Source of the DNA: Euglena gracilis
Lineage: Eukaryota > Euglenozoa > Euglenophyceae > Euglenales > Euglenaceae
Assembly: GCA_900893395.1 (NCBI GenBank)
Contig: CAAHFI011732997.1
Coordinates: forward strand, 1 to 33,451
Reading direction: 5' to 3'
Length of the DNA stretch: 33,451 nucleotides
Below are positions 12,201 to 24,063 of this stretch, piece after piece (within the stretch, counting starts at the first letter, position 1; each line of letters opens with the position of its first letter). Both the position numbers and the translations under genes were made by a program. The notes under the pieces are model-generated. The model was not told the origin of the DNA. It searched no databases and was given only the letters and a program-made list of their open reading frames with translations.

Positions 12201-14390
12201 ACCGATTGGCACCTCAGTCGAGCTGAAGGAGGCAGATTTCACCCGGATTCACCCGGAACGCGTGTCTAGGGGTGTGAAATACATGCAGCCGGAAGATTTG
12301 GAGGGGTCAATCCGGGTGAATCGGGTGCCTGGGACCCTATGGAACTGGGGTCAGCGGGGGCCCGGGTAACAAGGAACCTGGCTTGAGGTCCAGAACCGGG
12401 GTATAACCAGGAAACCGATTGGCACCTCAGTCGAGCTGAAGGAGGCAGATTTCACCCGGATTCACCCGGAACGCGTGTCTAGGGGTGTGAAATACATGCA
12501 GCCGGAAGATTTGGAGGGGTCAATCCGGGTGAATCGGGTGCCTGGGACCCTATGGAACTGGGGTCAGCGGGGGCCCGGGTAACAAGGAACCTGGCTTGAG
12601 GTCCAGAACCGGGGTATAACCAGGAAACCGATTGGCACCTCAGTCGAGCTGAAGGAGGCAGATTTCACCCGGATTCACCCGGAACGCGTGTCTAGGGGTG
12701 TGAAATACATGCAGCCGGAAGATTTGGAGGGGTCAATCCGGGTGAATCGGGTGCCTGGGACCCTATGGAACTGGGGTCAGCGGGGGCCCGGGTAACAAGG
12801 AACCTGGCTTGAGGTCCAGAACCGGGGTATAACCAGGAAACCGATTGGCACCTCAGTCGAGCTGAAGGAGGCAGATTTCACCCGGATTCACCCGGAACGC
12901 GTGTCTAGGGGTGTGAAATACATGCAGCCGGAAGATTTGGAGGGGTCAATCCGGGTGAATCGGGTGCCTGGGACCCTATGGAACTGGGGTCAGCGGGGGC
13001 CCGGGTAACAAGGAACCTGGCTTGAGGTCCAGAACCGGGGTATAACCAGGAAACCGATTGGCACCTCAGTCGAGCTGAAGGAGGCAGATTTCACCCGGAT
13101 TCACCCGGAACGCGTGTCTAGGGGTGTGAAATACATGCAGCCGGAAGATTTGGAGGGGTCAATCCGGGTGAATCGGGTGCCTGGGACCCTATGGAACTGG
13201 GGTCAGCGGGGGCCCGGGTAACAAGGAACCTGGCTTGAGGTCCAGAACCGGGGTATAACCAGGAAACCGATTGGCACCTCAGTCGAGCTGAAGGAGGCAG
13301 ATTTCACCCGGATTCACCCGGAACGCGTGTCTAGGGGTGTGAAATACATGCAGCCGGAAGATTTGGAGGGGTCAATCCGGGTGAATCGGGTGCCTGGGAC
13401 CCTATGGAACTGGGGTCAGCGGGGGCCCGGGTAACAAGGAACCTGGCTTGAGGTCCAGAACCGGGTATAACCAGGAAACCGATTGGCACCTCAGTCGAGC
13501 TGAAGGAGGCAGATTTCACCCGGATTCACCCGGAACGCGTGTCTAGGGGTGTGAAATACATGCAGCCGGAAGATTTGGAGGGGTCAATCCGGGTGAATCG
13601 GGTGCCTGGGACCCTATGGAACTGGGGTCAGCGGGGGCCCGGGTAACAAGGAACCTGGCTTGAGGTCCAGAACCGGGGTATAACCAGGAAACCGATTGGC
13701 ACCTCAGTCGAGCTGAAGGAGGCAGATTTCACCCGGATTCACCCGGAACGCGTGTCTAGGGGTGTGAAATACATGCAGCCGGAAGATTTGGAGGGGTCAA
13801 TCCGGGTGAATCGGGTGCCTGGGACCCTATGGAACTGGGGTCAGCGGGGGCCCGGGTAACAAGGAACCTGGCTTGAGGTCCAGAACCGGGGTATAACCAG
13901 GAAACCGATTGGCACCTCAGTCGAGCTGAAGGAGGCAGATTTCACCCGGATTCACCCGGAACGCGTGTCTAGGGGTGTGAAATACATGCAGCCGGAAGAT
14001 TTGGAGGGGTCAATCCGGGTGAATCGGGTGCCTGGGACCCTATGGAACTGGGGTCAGCGGGGGCCCGGGTAACAAGGAACCTGGCTTGAGGTCCAGAACC
14101 GGGGTATAACCAGGAAACCGATTGGCACCTCAGTCGAGCTGAAGGAGGCAGATTTCACCCGGATTCACCCGGAACGCGTGTCTAGGGGTGTGAAATACAT
14201 GCAGCCGGAAGATTTGGAGGGGTCAATCCGGGTGAATCGGGTGCCTGGGACCCTATGGAACTGGGGTCAGCGGGGGCCCGGGTAACAAGGAACCTGGCTT
14301 GAGGTCCAGAACCGGGGTATAACCAGGAAACCGATTGGCACCTCAGTCGAGCTGAAGGAGGCAGATTTCACCCGGATTCACCCGGAACGC

Positions 14391-17361
14391 GTGTCTAGGG
14401 GTGTGAAATACATGCAGCCGGAAGATTTGGAGGGGTCAATCCGGGTGAATCGGGTGCCTGGGACCCTATGGAACTGGGGTCAGCGGGGGCCCGGGTAACA
14501 AGGAACCTGGCTTGAGGTCCAGAACCGGGTATAACCAGGAAACCGATTGGCACCTCAGTCGAGCTGAAGGAGGCAGATTTCACCCGGATTCACCCGGAAC
14601 GCGTGTCTAGGGGTGTGAAATACATGCAGCCGGAAGATTTGGAGGGGTCAATCCGGGTGAATCGGGTGCCTGGGACCCTATGGAACTGGGGTCAGCGGGG
14701 GCCCGGGTAACAAGGAACCTGGCTTGAGGTCCAGAACCGGGGTATAACCAGGAAACCGATTGGCACCTCAGTCGAGCTGAAGGAGGCAGATTTCACCCGG
14801 ATTCACCCGGAACGCGTGTCTAGGGGTGTGAAATACATGCAGCCGGAAGATTTGGAGGGGTCAATCCGGGTGAATCGGGTGCCTGGGACCCTATGGAACT
14901 GGGGTCAGCGGGGGCCCGGGTAACAAGGAACCTGGCTTGAGGTCCAGAACCGGGTATAACCAGGAAACCGATTGGCACCTCAGTCGAGCTGAAGGAGGCA
15001 GATTTCACCCGGATTCACCCGGAACGCGTGTCTAGGGGTGTGAAATACATGCAGCCGGAAGATTTGGAGGGGTCAATCCGGGTGAATCGGGTGCCTGGGA
15101 CCCTATGGAACTGGGGTCAGCGGGGGCCCGGGTAACAAGGAACCTGGCTTGAGGTCCAGAACCGGGGTATAACCAGGAAACCGATTGGCACCTCAGTCGA
15201 GCTGAAGGAGGCAGATTTCACCCGGATTCACCCGGAACGCGTGTCTAGGGGTGTGAAATACATGCAGCCGGAAGATTTGGAGGGGTCAATCCGGGTGAAT
15301 CGGGTGCCTGGGACCCTATGGAACTGGGGTCAGCGGGGCCCGGGTAACAAGGAACCTGGCTTGAGGTCCAGAACCGGGGTATAACCAGGAAACCGATTGG
15401 CACCTCAGTCGAGCTGAAGGAGGCAGATTTCACCCGGATTCACCCGGAACGCGTGTCTAGGGGTGTGAAATACATGCAGCCGGAAGATTTGGAGGGGTCA
15501 ATCCGGGTGAATCGGGTGCCTGGGACCCTATGGAACTGGGGTCAGCGGGGCCCGGGTAACAAGGAACCTGGCTTGAGGTCCAGAACCGGGGTATAACCAG
15601 GAAACCGATTGGCACCTCAGTCGAGCTGAAGGAGGCAGATTTCACCCGGATTCACCCGGAACGCGTGTCTAGGGGTGTGAAATACATGCAGCCGGAAGAT
15701 TTGGAGGGGTCAATCCGGGTGAATCGGGTGCCTGGGACCCTATGGAACTGGGGTCAGCGGGGGCCCGGGTAACAAGGAACCTGGCTTGAGGTCCAGAACC
15801 GGGGTATAACCAGGAAACCGATTGGCACCTCAGTCGAGCTGAAGGAGGCAGATTTCACCCGGATTCACCCGGAACGCGTGTCTAGGGGTGTGAAATACAT
15901 GCAGCCGGAAGATTTGGAGGGGTCAATCCGGGTGAATCGGGTGCCTGGGACCCTATGGAACTGGGGTCAGCGGGGGCCCGGGTAACAAGGAACCTGGCTT
16001 GAGGTCCAGAACCGGGTATAACCAGGAAACCGATTGGCACCTCAGTCGAGCTGAAGGAGGCAGATTTCACCCGGATTCACCCGGAACGCGTGTCTAGGGG
16101 TGTGAAATACATGCAGCCGGAAGATTTGGAGGGGTCAATCCGGGTGAATCGGGTGCCTGGGACCCTATGGAACTGGGGTCAGCGGGGGCCCGGGTAACAA
16201 GGAACCTGGCTTGAGGTCCAGAACCGGGTATAACCAGGAAACCGATTGGCACCTCAGTCGAGCTGAAGGAGGCAGATTTCACCCGGATTCACCCGGAACG
16301 CGTGTCTAGGGGTGTGAAATACATGCAGCCGGAAGATTTGGAGGGGTCAATCCGGGTGAATCGGGTGCCTGGGACCCTATGGAACTGGGGTCAGCGGGGC
16401 CCGGGTAACAAGGAACCTGGCTTGAGGTCCAGAACCGGGTATAACCAGGAAACCGATTGGCACCTCAGTCGAGCTGAAGGAGGCAGATTTCACCCGGATT
16501 CACCCGGAACGCGTGTCTAGGGGTGTGAAATACATGCAGCCGGAAGATTTGGAGGGGTCAATCCGGGTGAATCGGGTGCCTGGGACCCTATGGAACTGGG
16601 GTCAGCGGGGGCCCGGGTAACAAGGAACCTGGCTTGAGGTCCAGAACCGGGTATAACCAGGAAACCGATTGGCACCTCAGTCGAGCTGAAGGAGGCAGAT
16701 TTCACCCGGATTCACCCGGAACGCGTGTCTAGGGGTGTGAAATACATGCAGCCGGAAGATTTGGAGGGGTCAATCCGGGTGAATCGGGTGCCTGGGACCC
16801 TATGGAACTGGGGTCAGCGGGGGCCCGGGTAACAAGGAACCTGGCTTGAGGTCCAGAACCGGGGTATAACCAGGAAACCGATTGGCACCTCAGTCGAGCT
16901 GAAGGAGGCAGATTTCACCCGGATTCACCCGGAACGCGTGTCTAGGGGTGTGAAATACATGCAGCCGGAAGATTTGGAGGGGTCAATCCGGGTGAATCGG
17001 GTGCCTGGGACCCTATGGAACTGGGGTCAGCGGGGGCCCGGGTAACAAGGAACCTGGCTTGAGGTCCAGAACCGGGTATAACCAGGAAACCGATTGGCAC
17101 CTCAGTCGAGCTGAAGGAGGCAGATTTCACCCGGATTCACCCGGAACGCGTGTCTAGGGGTGTGAAATACATGCAGCCGGAAGATTTGGAGGGGTCAATC
17201 CGGGTGAATCGGGTGCCTGGGACCCTATGGAACTGGGGTCAGCGGGGGCCCGGGTAACAAGGAACCTGGCTTGAGGTCCAGAACCGGGGTATAACCAGGA
17301 AACCGATTGGCACCTCAGTCGAGCTGAAGGAGGCAGATTTCACCCGGATTCACCCGGAACG
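14391..17361. repeat. Transition segment: 213/212/211-bp units, G-run variants frequent
   Basis: Fourteen units in which variants become frequent. Three-G ACCGGGTATA occurs in units at 14391, 14816, 15878, 16090, 16513 and 16938; the four-G form of GCGGGGGCCC occurs at 15241 and 15453; the unit at 16302 carries both and is 211 bp. The last unit of the segment (17150) is the first to end in GGAACGGTG. The junction is otherwise still ACGCGT. No non-satellite sequence is present. Confidence 0.88.
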
Positions 17362-18748
17362 GTGTCTAGGGGTGTGAAATACATGCAGCCGGAAGATTTG
17401 GAGGGGTCAATCCGGGTGAATCGGGTGCCTGGGACCCTATGGAACTGGGGTCAGCGGGGGCCCGGGTAACAAGGAACCTGGCTTGAGGTCCAGAACCGGG
17501 GTATAACCAGGAAACCGATTGGCACCTCAGTCGAGCTGAAGGAGGCAGATTTCACCCGGATTCACCCGGAACGCGTGTCTAGGGGTGTGAAATACATGCA
17601 GCCGGAAGATTTGGAGGGGTCAATCCGGGTGAATCGGGTGCCTGGGACCCTATGGAACTGGGGTCAGCGGGGGCCCGGGTAACAAGGAACCTGGCTTGAG
17701 GTCCAGAACCGGGTATAACCAGGAAACCGATTGGCACCTCAGTCGAGCTGAAGGAGGCAGATTTCACCCGGATTCACCCGGAACGCGTGTCTAGGGGTGT
17801 GAAATACATGCAGCCGGAAGATTTGGAGGGGTCAATCCGGGTGAATCGGGTGCCTGGGACCCTATGGAACTGGGGTCAGCGGGGGCCCGGGTAACAAGGA
17901 ACCTGGCTTGAGGTCCAGAACCGGGTATAACCAGGAAACCGATTGGCACCTCAGTCGAGCTGAAGGAGGCAGATTTCACCCGGATTCACCCGGAACGGTG
18001 TCTAGGGGTGTGAAATACATGCAGCCGGAAGATTTGGAGGGGTCAATCCGGGTGAATCGGGTGCCTGGGACCCTATGGAACTGGGGTCAGCGGGGGCCCG
18101 GGTAACAAGAACCTGGCTTGAGGTCCAGAACCGGGTATAACCAGGAAACCGATTGGCACCTCAGTCGAGCTGAAGGAGGCAGATTTCACCCGGATTCACC
18201 CGGAACGGTGTCTAGGGGTGTGAAATACATGCAGCCGGAAGATTTGGAGGGGTCAATCCGGGTGAATCGGGTGCCTGGGACCCTATGGAACTGGGGTCAG
18301 CGGGGGCCCGGGTAACAAGAACCTGGCTTGAGGTCCAGAACCGGGTATAACCAGGAAACCGATTGGCACCTCAGTCGAGCTGAAGGAGGCAGATTTCACC
18401 CGGATTCACCCGGAACGGTGTCTAGGGGTGTGAAATACATGCAGCCGGAAGATTTGGAGGGGTCAATCCGGGTGAATCGGGTGCCTGGGACCCTATGGAA
18501 CTGGGGTCAGCGGGGGCCCGGGTAACAAAGAACCTGGCTTGAGGTCCAGAACCGGGTATAACCAGGAAACCGATTGGCACCTCAGTCGAGCTGAAGGAGG
18601 CAGATTTCACCCGGATTCACCCGGAACGGGTGTCTAGGGGTGTGAAATACATGCAGCCGGAAGATTTGGAGGGGTCAATCCGGGTGAATCGGGTGCCTGG
18701 GACCCTATGGAACTGGGGTCAGCGGGGCCCGGGTAACAAGAACCTGGC

Positions 18749-19171
18749 TTGAGGTCCAGAACCGGGTATAACCAGGAAACCGATTGGCACCTCAGTCGAG
18801 CTGAAGGAGGCAGATTTCACCCGGATTCACCCGGAACGGTGTCTAGGGGTGTGAAATACATGCAGCCGGAAGATTTGGAGGGGTCAATCCGGGTGAATCG
18901 GGTGCCTGGGACCCTATGGAACTGGGGTCAGCGGGGCCCGGGTAACAAAGAACCTGGCTTGAGGTCCAGAACCGGGTATAACCAGGAAACCGATTGGCAC
19001 CTCAGTCGAGCTGAAGGAGGCAGATTTCACCCGGATTCACCCGGAACGGTGTCTAGGGGTGTGAAATACATGCAGCCGGAAGATTTGGAGGGGTCAATCC
19101 GGGTGAATCGGGTGCCTGGGACCCTATGGAACTGGGGTCAGCGGGGCCCGGGTAACAAGAACCTGGCTTGA
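18749..19171 (+). other. Stop-free 70-codon-per-unit frame through 210-bp units; not called a gene
   Basis: Where a unit carries both one-base G-run losses and the GGTG junction its length is 210 bp (3 x 70) and one + frame has no stop, so it runs from unit to unit. This stretch gives 140 codons from a TTG; similar runs lie at 21867-22436 (189 codons, ATG), 27153-27560 (135) and 27872-28189 (105). The repeat peptide contains MQPEDLEG and ETDWHLSRAEGG. Each run ends as soon as a unit of another length appears. There is no promoter, signal peptide, recognisable domain or codon pattern distinct from the non-coding copies. I list it so that it is not mistaken for a repeat protein gene. Confidence 0.7.
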
Positions 19172-19887
19172 GGTCCAGAACCGGGTATAACCAGGAAACC
19201 GATTGGCACCTCAGTCGAGCTGAAGGAGGCAGATTTCACCCGGATTCACCCGGAACGGTGTCTAGGGGTGTGAAATACATGCAGCCGGAAGATTTGGAGG
19301 GGTCAATCCGGGTGAATCGGGTGCCTGGGACCCTATGGAACTGGGGTCAGCGGGGGCCCGGGTAACAAGAACCTGGCTTGAGGTCCAGAACCGGGTATAA
19401 CCAGGAAACCGATTGGCACCTCAGTCGAGCTGAAGGAGGCAGATTTCACCCGGATTCACCCGGAACGGTGTCTAGGGGTGTGAAATACATGCAGCCGGAA
19501 GATTTGGAGGGGTCAATCCGGGTGAATCGGGTGCCTGGGACCCTATGGAACTGGGGTCAGCGGGGCCCGGGTAACAAGAACCTGGCTTGAGGTCCAGAAC
19601 CGGGTATAACCAGGAAACCGATTGGCACCTCAGTCGAGCTGAAGGAGGCAGATTTCACCCGGATTCACCCGGAACGGTGTCTAGGGGTGTGAAATACATG
19701 CAGCCGGAAGATTTGGAGGGGTCAATCCGGGTGAATCGGGTGCCTGGGACCCTATGGAACTGGGGTCAGCGGGGGCCCGGGTAACAAGAACCTGGCTTGA
19801 GGTCCAGAACCGGGTATAACCAGGAAACCGATTGGCACCTCAGTCGAGCTGAAGGAGGCAGATTTCACCCGGATTCACCCGGAACGG

Positions 19888-22001
19888 GTGTCTAGGGGTG
19901 TGAAATACATGCAGCCGGAAGATTTGGAGGGGTCAATCCGGGTGAATCGGGTGCCTGGGACCCTATGGAACTGGGGTCAGCGGGGGCCCGGGTAACAAAG
20001 AACCTGGCTTGAGGTCCAGAACCAGGGTATAACCAGGAAACCGATTGGCACCTCAGTCGAGCTGAAGGAGGCAGATTTCACCCGGATTCACCCGGAACGG
20101 GTGTCTAGGGGTGTGAAATACATGCAGCCGGAAGATTTGGAGGGGTCAATCCGGGTGAATCGGGTGCCTGGGACCCTATGGAACTGGGGTCAGCGGGGGC
20201 CCGGGTAACAAGAACCTGGCTTGAGGTCCAGAACCAGGGTATAACCAGGAAACCGATTGGCACCTCAGTCGAGCTGAAGGAGGCAGATTTCACCCGGATT
20301 CACCCGGAACGGTGTCTAGGGGTGTGAAATACATGCAGCCGGAAGATTTGGAGGGGTCAATCCGGGTGAATCGGGTGCCTGGGACCCTATGGAACTGGGG
20401 TCAGCGGGGGCCCGGGTAACAAGAACCTGGCTTGAGGTCCAGAACCGGGTATAACCAGGAAACCGATTGGCACCTCAGTCGAGCTGAAGGAGGCAGATTT
20501 CACCCGGATTCACCCGGAACGGTGTCTAGGGGTGTGAAATACATGCAGCCGGAAGATTTGGAGGGGTCAATCCGGGTGAATCGGGTGCCTGGGACCCTAT
20601 GGAACTGGGGTCAGCGGGGGCCCGGGTAACAAAGAACCTGGCTTGAGGTCCAGAACCAGGGTATAACCAGGAAACCGATTGGCACCTCAGTCGAGCTGAA
20701 GGAGGCAGATTTCACCCGGATTCACCCGGAACGGTGTCTAGGGGTGTGAAATACATGCAGCCGGAAGATTTGGAGGGGTCAATCCGGGTGAATCGGGTGC
20801 CTGGGACCCTATGGAACTGGGGTCAGCGGGGGCCCGGGTAACAAAGAACCTGGCTTGAGGTCCAGAACCAGGGTATAACCAGGAAACCGATTGGCACCTC
20901 AGTCGAGCTGAAGGAGGCAGATTTCACCCGGATTCACCCGGAACGGGTCTAGGGGTGTGAAATACATGCAGCCGGAAGATTTGGAGGGGTCAATCCGGGT
21001 GAATCGGGTGCCTGGGACCCTATGGAACTGGGGTCAGCGGGGGCCCGGGTAACAAAGAACCTGGCTTGAGGTCCAGAACCGGGTATAACCAGGAAACCGA
21101 TTGGCACCTCAGTCGAGCTGAAGGAGGCAGATTTCACCCGGATTCACCCGGAACGGTGTCTAGGGGTGTGAAATACATGCAGCCGGAAGATTTGGAGGGG
21201 TCAATCCGGGTGAATCGGGTGCCTGGGACCCTATGGAACTGGGGTCAGCGGGGGCCCGGGTAACAAAGAACCTGGCTTGAGGTCCAGAACCAGGGTATAA
21301 CCAGGAAACCGATTGGCACCTCAGTCGAGCTGAAGGAGGCAGATTTCACCCGGATTCACCCGGAACGGTGTCTAGGGGTGTGAAATACATGCAGCCGGAA
21401 GATTTGGAGGGGTCAATCCGGGTGAATCGGGTGCCTGGGACCCTATGGAACTGGGGTCAGCGGGGCCCGGGTAACAAGAACCTGGCTTGAGGTCCAGAAC
21501 CAGGGTATAACCAGGAAACCGATTGGCACCTCAGTCGAGCTGAAGGAGGCAGATTTCACCCGGATTCACCCGGAACGGTGTCTAGGGGTGTGAAATACAT
21601 GCAGCCGGAAGATTTGGAGGGGTCAATCCGGGTGAATCGGGTGCCTGGGACCCTATGGAACTGGGGTCAGCGGGGGCCCGGGTAACAAAGAACCTGGCTT
21701 GAGGTCCAGAACCAGGGTATAACCAGGAAACCGATTGGCACCTCAGTCGAGCTGAAGGAGGCAGATTTCACCCGGATTCACCCGGAACGGTGTCTAGGGG
21801 TGTGAAATACATGCAGCCGGAAGATTTGGAGGGGTCAATCCGGGTGAATCGGGTGCCTGGGACCCTATGGAACTGGGGTCAGCGGGGGCCCGGGTAACAA
21901 GAACCTGGCTTGAGGTCCAGAACCAGGGTATAACCAGGAAACCGATTGGCACCTCAGTCGAGCTGAAGGAGGCAGATTTCACCCGGATTCACCCGGAACG
22001 G
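19888..22001. repeat. Sub-block marked by ACCAGGGTATA (CpG to CpA) in eight of ten units
   Basis: Units starting at 19888, 20101, 20522, 20734, 21156, 21368, 21578 and 21790 read ACCAGGGTATA where the consensus is ACCGGGGTATA. Units at 20312 and 20945 do not carry the change. It is the only recurrent substitution I found in the window, and it is a transition at a CpG, keeping the four-base run length of the consensus. It is absent elsewhere. The run of units reads A, A, G, A, A, G, A, A, A, A (at this site), which hints at duplication in blocks of three units. Confidence 0.85.
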
Positions 22002-22841
22002 GTGTCTAGGGGTGTGAAATACATGCAGCCGGAAGATTTGGAGGGGTCAATCCGGGTGAATCGGGTGCCTGGGACCCTATGGAACTGGGGTCAGCGGGGC
22101 CCGGGTAACAAGGAACCTGGCTTGAGGTCCAGAACCGGGTATAACCAGGAAACCGATTGGCACCTCAGTCGAGCTGAAGGAGGCAGATTTCACCCGGATT
22201 CACCCGGAACGGTGTCTAGGGGTGTGAAATACATGCAGCCGGAAGATTTGGAGGGGTCAATCCGGGTGAATCGGGTGCCTGGGACCCTATGGAACTGGGG
22301 TCAGCGGGGCCCGGGTAACAAGGAACCTGGCTTGAGGTCCAGAACCGGGTATAACCAGGAAACCGATTGGCACCTCAGTCGAGCTGAAGGAGGCAGATTT
22401 CACCCGGATTCACCCGGAACGGTGTCTAGGGTGTGAAATACATGCAGCCGGAAGATTTGGAGGGGTCAATCCGGGTGAATCGGGTGCCTGGGACCCTATG
22501 GAACTGGGGTCAGCGGGGGCCCGGGTAACAAGAACCTGGCTTGAGGTCCAGAACCGGGTATAACCAGGAAACCGATTGGCACCTCAGTCGAGCTGAAGGA
22601 GGCGATTTCACCCGGATTCACCCGGAACGGTGTCTAGGGTGTGAAATACATGCAGCCGGAAGATTTGGAGGGGTCAATCCGGGTGAATCGGGTGCCTGGG
22701 ACCCTATGGAACTGGGGTCAGCGGGGGCCCGGGTAACAAGGAACCTGGCTTGAGGTCCAGAACCGGGGTATAACCAGGAAACCGATTGGCACCTCAGTCG
22801 AGCTGAAGGAGGCAGATTTCACCCGGATTCACCCGGAACGC

Positions 22842-24063
22842 GTGTCTAGGGGTGTGAAATGCAGCCGGAAGATTTGGAGGGGTCAATCCGGGTGAATCGG
22901 GTGCCTGGGACCCTATGGAACTGGGGTCAGCGGGGGCCCGGGTAACAAGGAACCTGGCTTGAGGTCCAGAACCGGGGTATAACCAGGAAACCGATTGGCA
23001 CCTCAGTCGAGCTGAAGGAGGCAGATTTCACCCGGATTCGCGCGGTCTAGGGGTGTGAAATACATGCAGCCGGAAGATTTGGAGGGGTCAATCCGGGTGA
23101 ATCGGGTGCCTGGGACCCTATGGAACTGGGGTCAGCGGGGCCCGGGTAACAAGGAACCTGGCTTGAGGTCCAGAACCGGGTATAACCAGGAAACCGATTG
23201 GCACCTCAGTCGAGCTGAAGGAGGCAGATTTCACCCGGATTCACCCGGAACGCGTGTCTAGGGAAATACATGCAGCCGGAAGATTTGGAGGGGTCAATCC
23301 GGGTGAATCGGGTGCCTGGGACCCTATGGAACTGGGGTCAGCGGGGGCCCGGGTAACAAGGTGGAGGTCCAGAACCGGGGTAACCAGGAAACCGATTGGC
23401 ACCTCAGTCGAGCTGAAGGAGGCAGATTTCACCCGGAACGCGTGTCTAGGGGTGTGAAATACATGCAGCCGGAAGATTTGGAGGGGTCAATCCGGGTGAA
23501 TCGGGTGCCTGGGACCCTAAACTGGGGTCAGCGGGGGCCCGGGTAACAAGGAACCTGGCTTGAGGTCCAGAACCGGGTATAAAGGAAACCGATTGGCACC
23601 TCAGTCGAGCTGAAGGAGGCAGATTTCACCCGGATTCACCCGGAACGCGTGTCTAGGGGTGTGAAATACATGCAGCCGGAAGATTTGGAGGGGTCAATCC
23701 GGGTGAATCGGGTGCCTGGGACCCTATGGAACTGGGGTCAGCGCCCGGGTAACAAGGAACCTGGCTTGAGGTCCAGAACCGGGTATAACCAGGAAACCGA
23801 TTGGCACCTCAGTCGAGCTGAAGGAGGCAGATTTCACCCGGATTCACCCGGAACGCGTGTCTAGGGTGTGAAATACATGCAGCCGGAAGATTTGGAGGGG
23901 TCAATCCGGGTGAATCGGGTGCCTGGGACCCTATGGAACTGGGGTCAGCGGGGGCCCGGGTAACAAGGAACCTGGCTTGAGGTCCAGAACCGGGGTAAAC
24001 CAGGAGATTGGCACCTCAGTCGAGCTGAAGGAGGCAGATTTCACCCGGATTCACCCGGAACGC
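22842..24063. repeat. Damaged stretch: six consecutive units with clustered multi-base deletions
   Basis: Units at 22842, 23044, 23254, 23442, 23649 and 23857 are about 202, 210, 188, 207, 208 and 207 bp long. Losses include about five bases before GCAGCC near 22858, most of the junction region near 23038-23045, four bases near 23264, about nine bases of AACCTGGCTT near 23361, one 10-mer near 23430, four bases near 23519, two near 23582, four G near 23744 and several near 23997-24007. These are not restricted to G-runs, unlike most variants elsewhere. The units on the left are of the GGTG class and those on the right of the ACGCGT class, so this stretch lies at a class boundary. Confidence 0.85.

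Larger units (their letters stand above)
2681..14390. repeat. Highly homogenised core: 55 units, 50 of exactly 213 bp
   Basis: The unit starts advance by exactly 213 bp for long stretches (14 units from 2681 to 5663, 7 from 5875 to 7366, 15 from 7578 to 10773, 4 from 10985 to 11837, 6 from 12049 to 13327, 4 from 13539 to 14391). Only five units, at 5663, 7366, 10773, 11837 and 13327, are 212 bp, each through the same loss of one G in ACCGGGGTATA. I saw no substitution in reading through. This is the most uniform part of the window and would fit recent amplification, or consensus smoothing during assembly. No other feature lies in this 11.7-kb stretch. Confidence 0.9.
17362..22841. repeat. Distinct variant block: 208-213-bp units with GGTG junction and AAGAACC
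   Basis: About 26 units that differ together from the core. After two core-like units, the junction is GGAACGGTG or GGAACGGGTG instead of the ACGCGT form, most units read AACAAGAACC or AACAAAGAACC instead of AACAAGGAACC, and ACCGGGTATA is usual. Lengths cycle between 209 and 213 bp (18630, 18839, 19049, 19258, 19468, 19677 start units of 209, 210, 209, 210, 209, 211 bp). Shared variants confined to neighbouring units are what local homogenisation or block duplication produces. Where the unit is 210 bp the + strand has a reading frame without stops, discussed under findings. Confidence 0.85.

Noticed and set aside
16302-16520. Short + strand frames of 61-77 codons beginning MSRGVKYMQPED or MRSRTGYNQ
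   Set aside because: They start at GTG or TTG within the unit and end where unit length changes the frame. The same peptide is merely the translation of the satellite.
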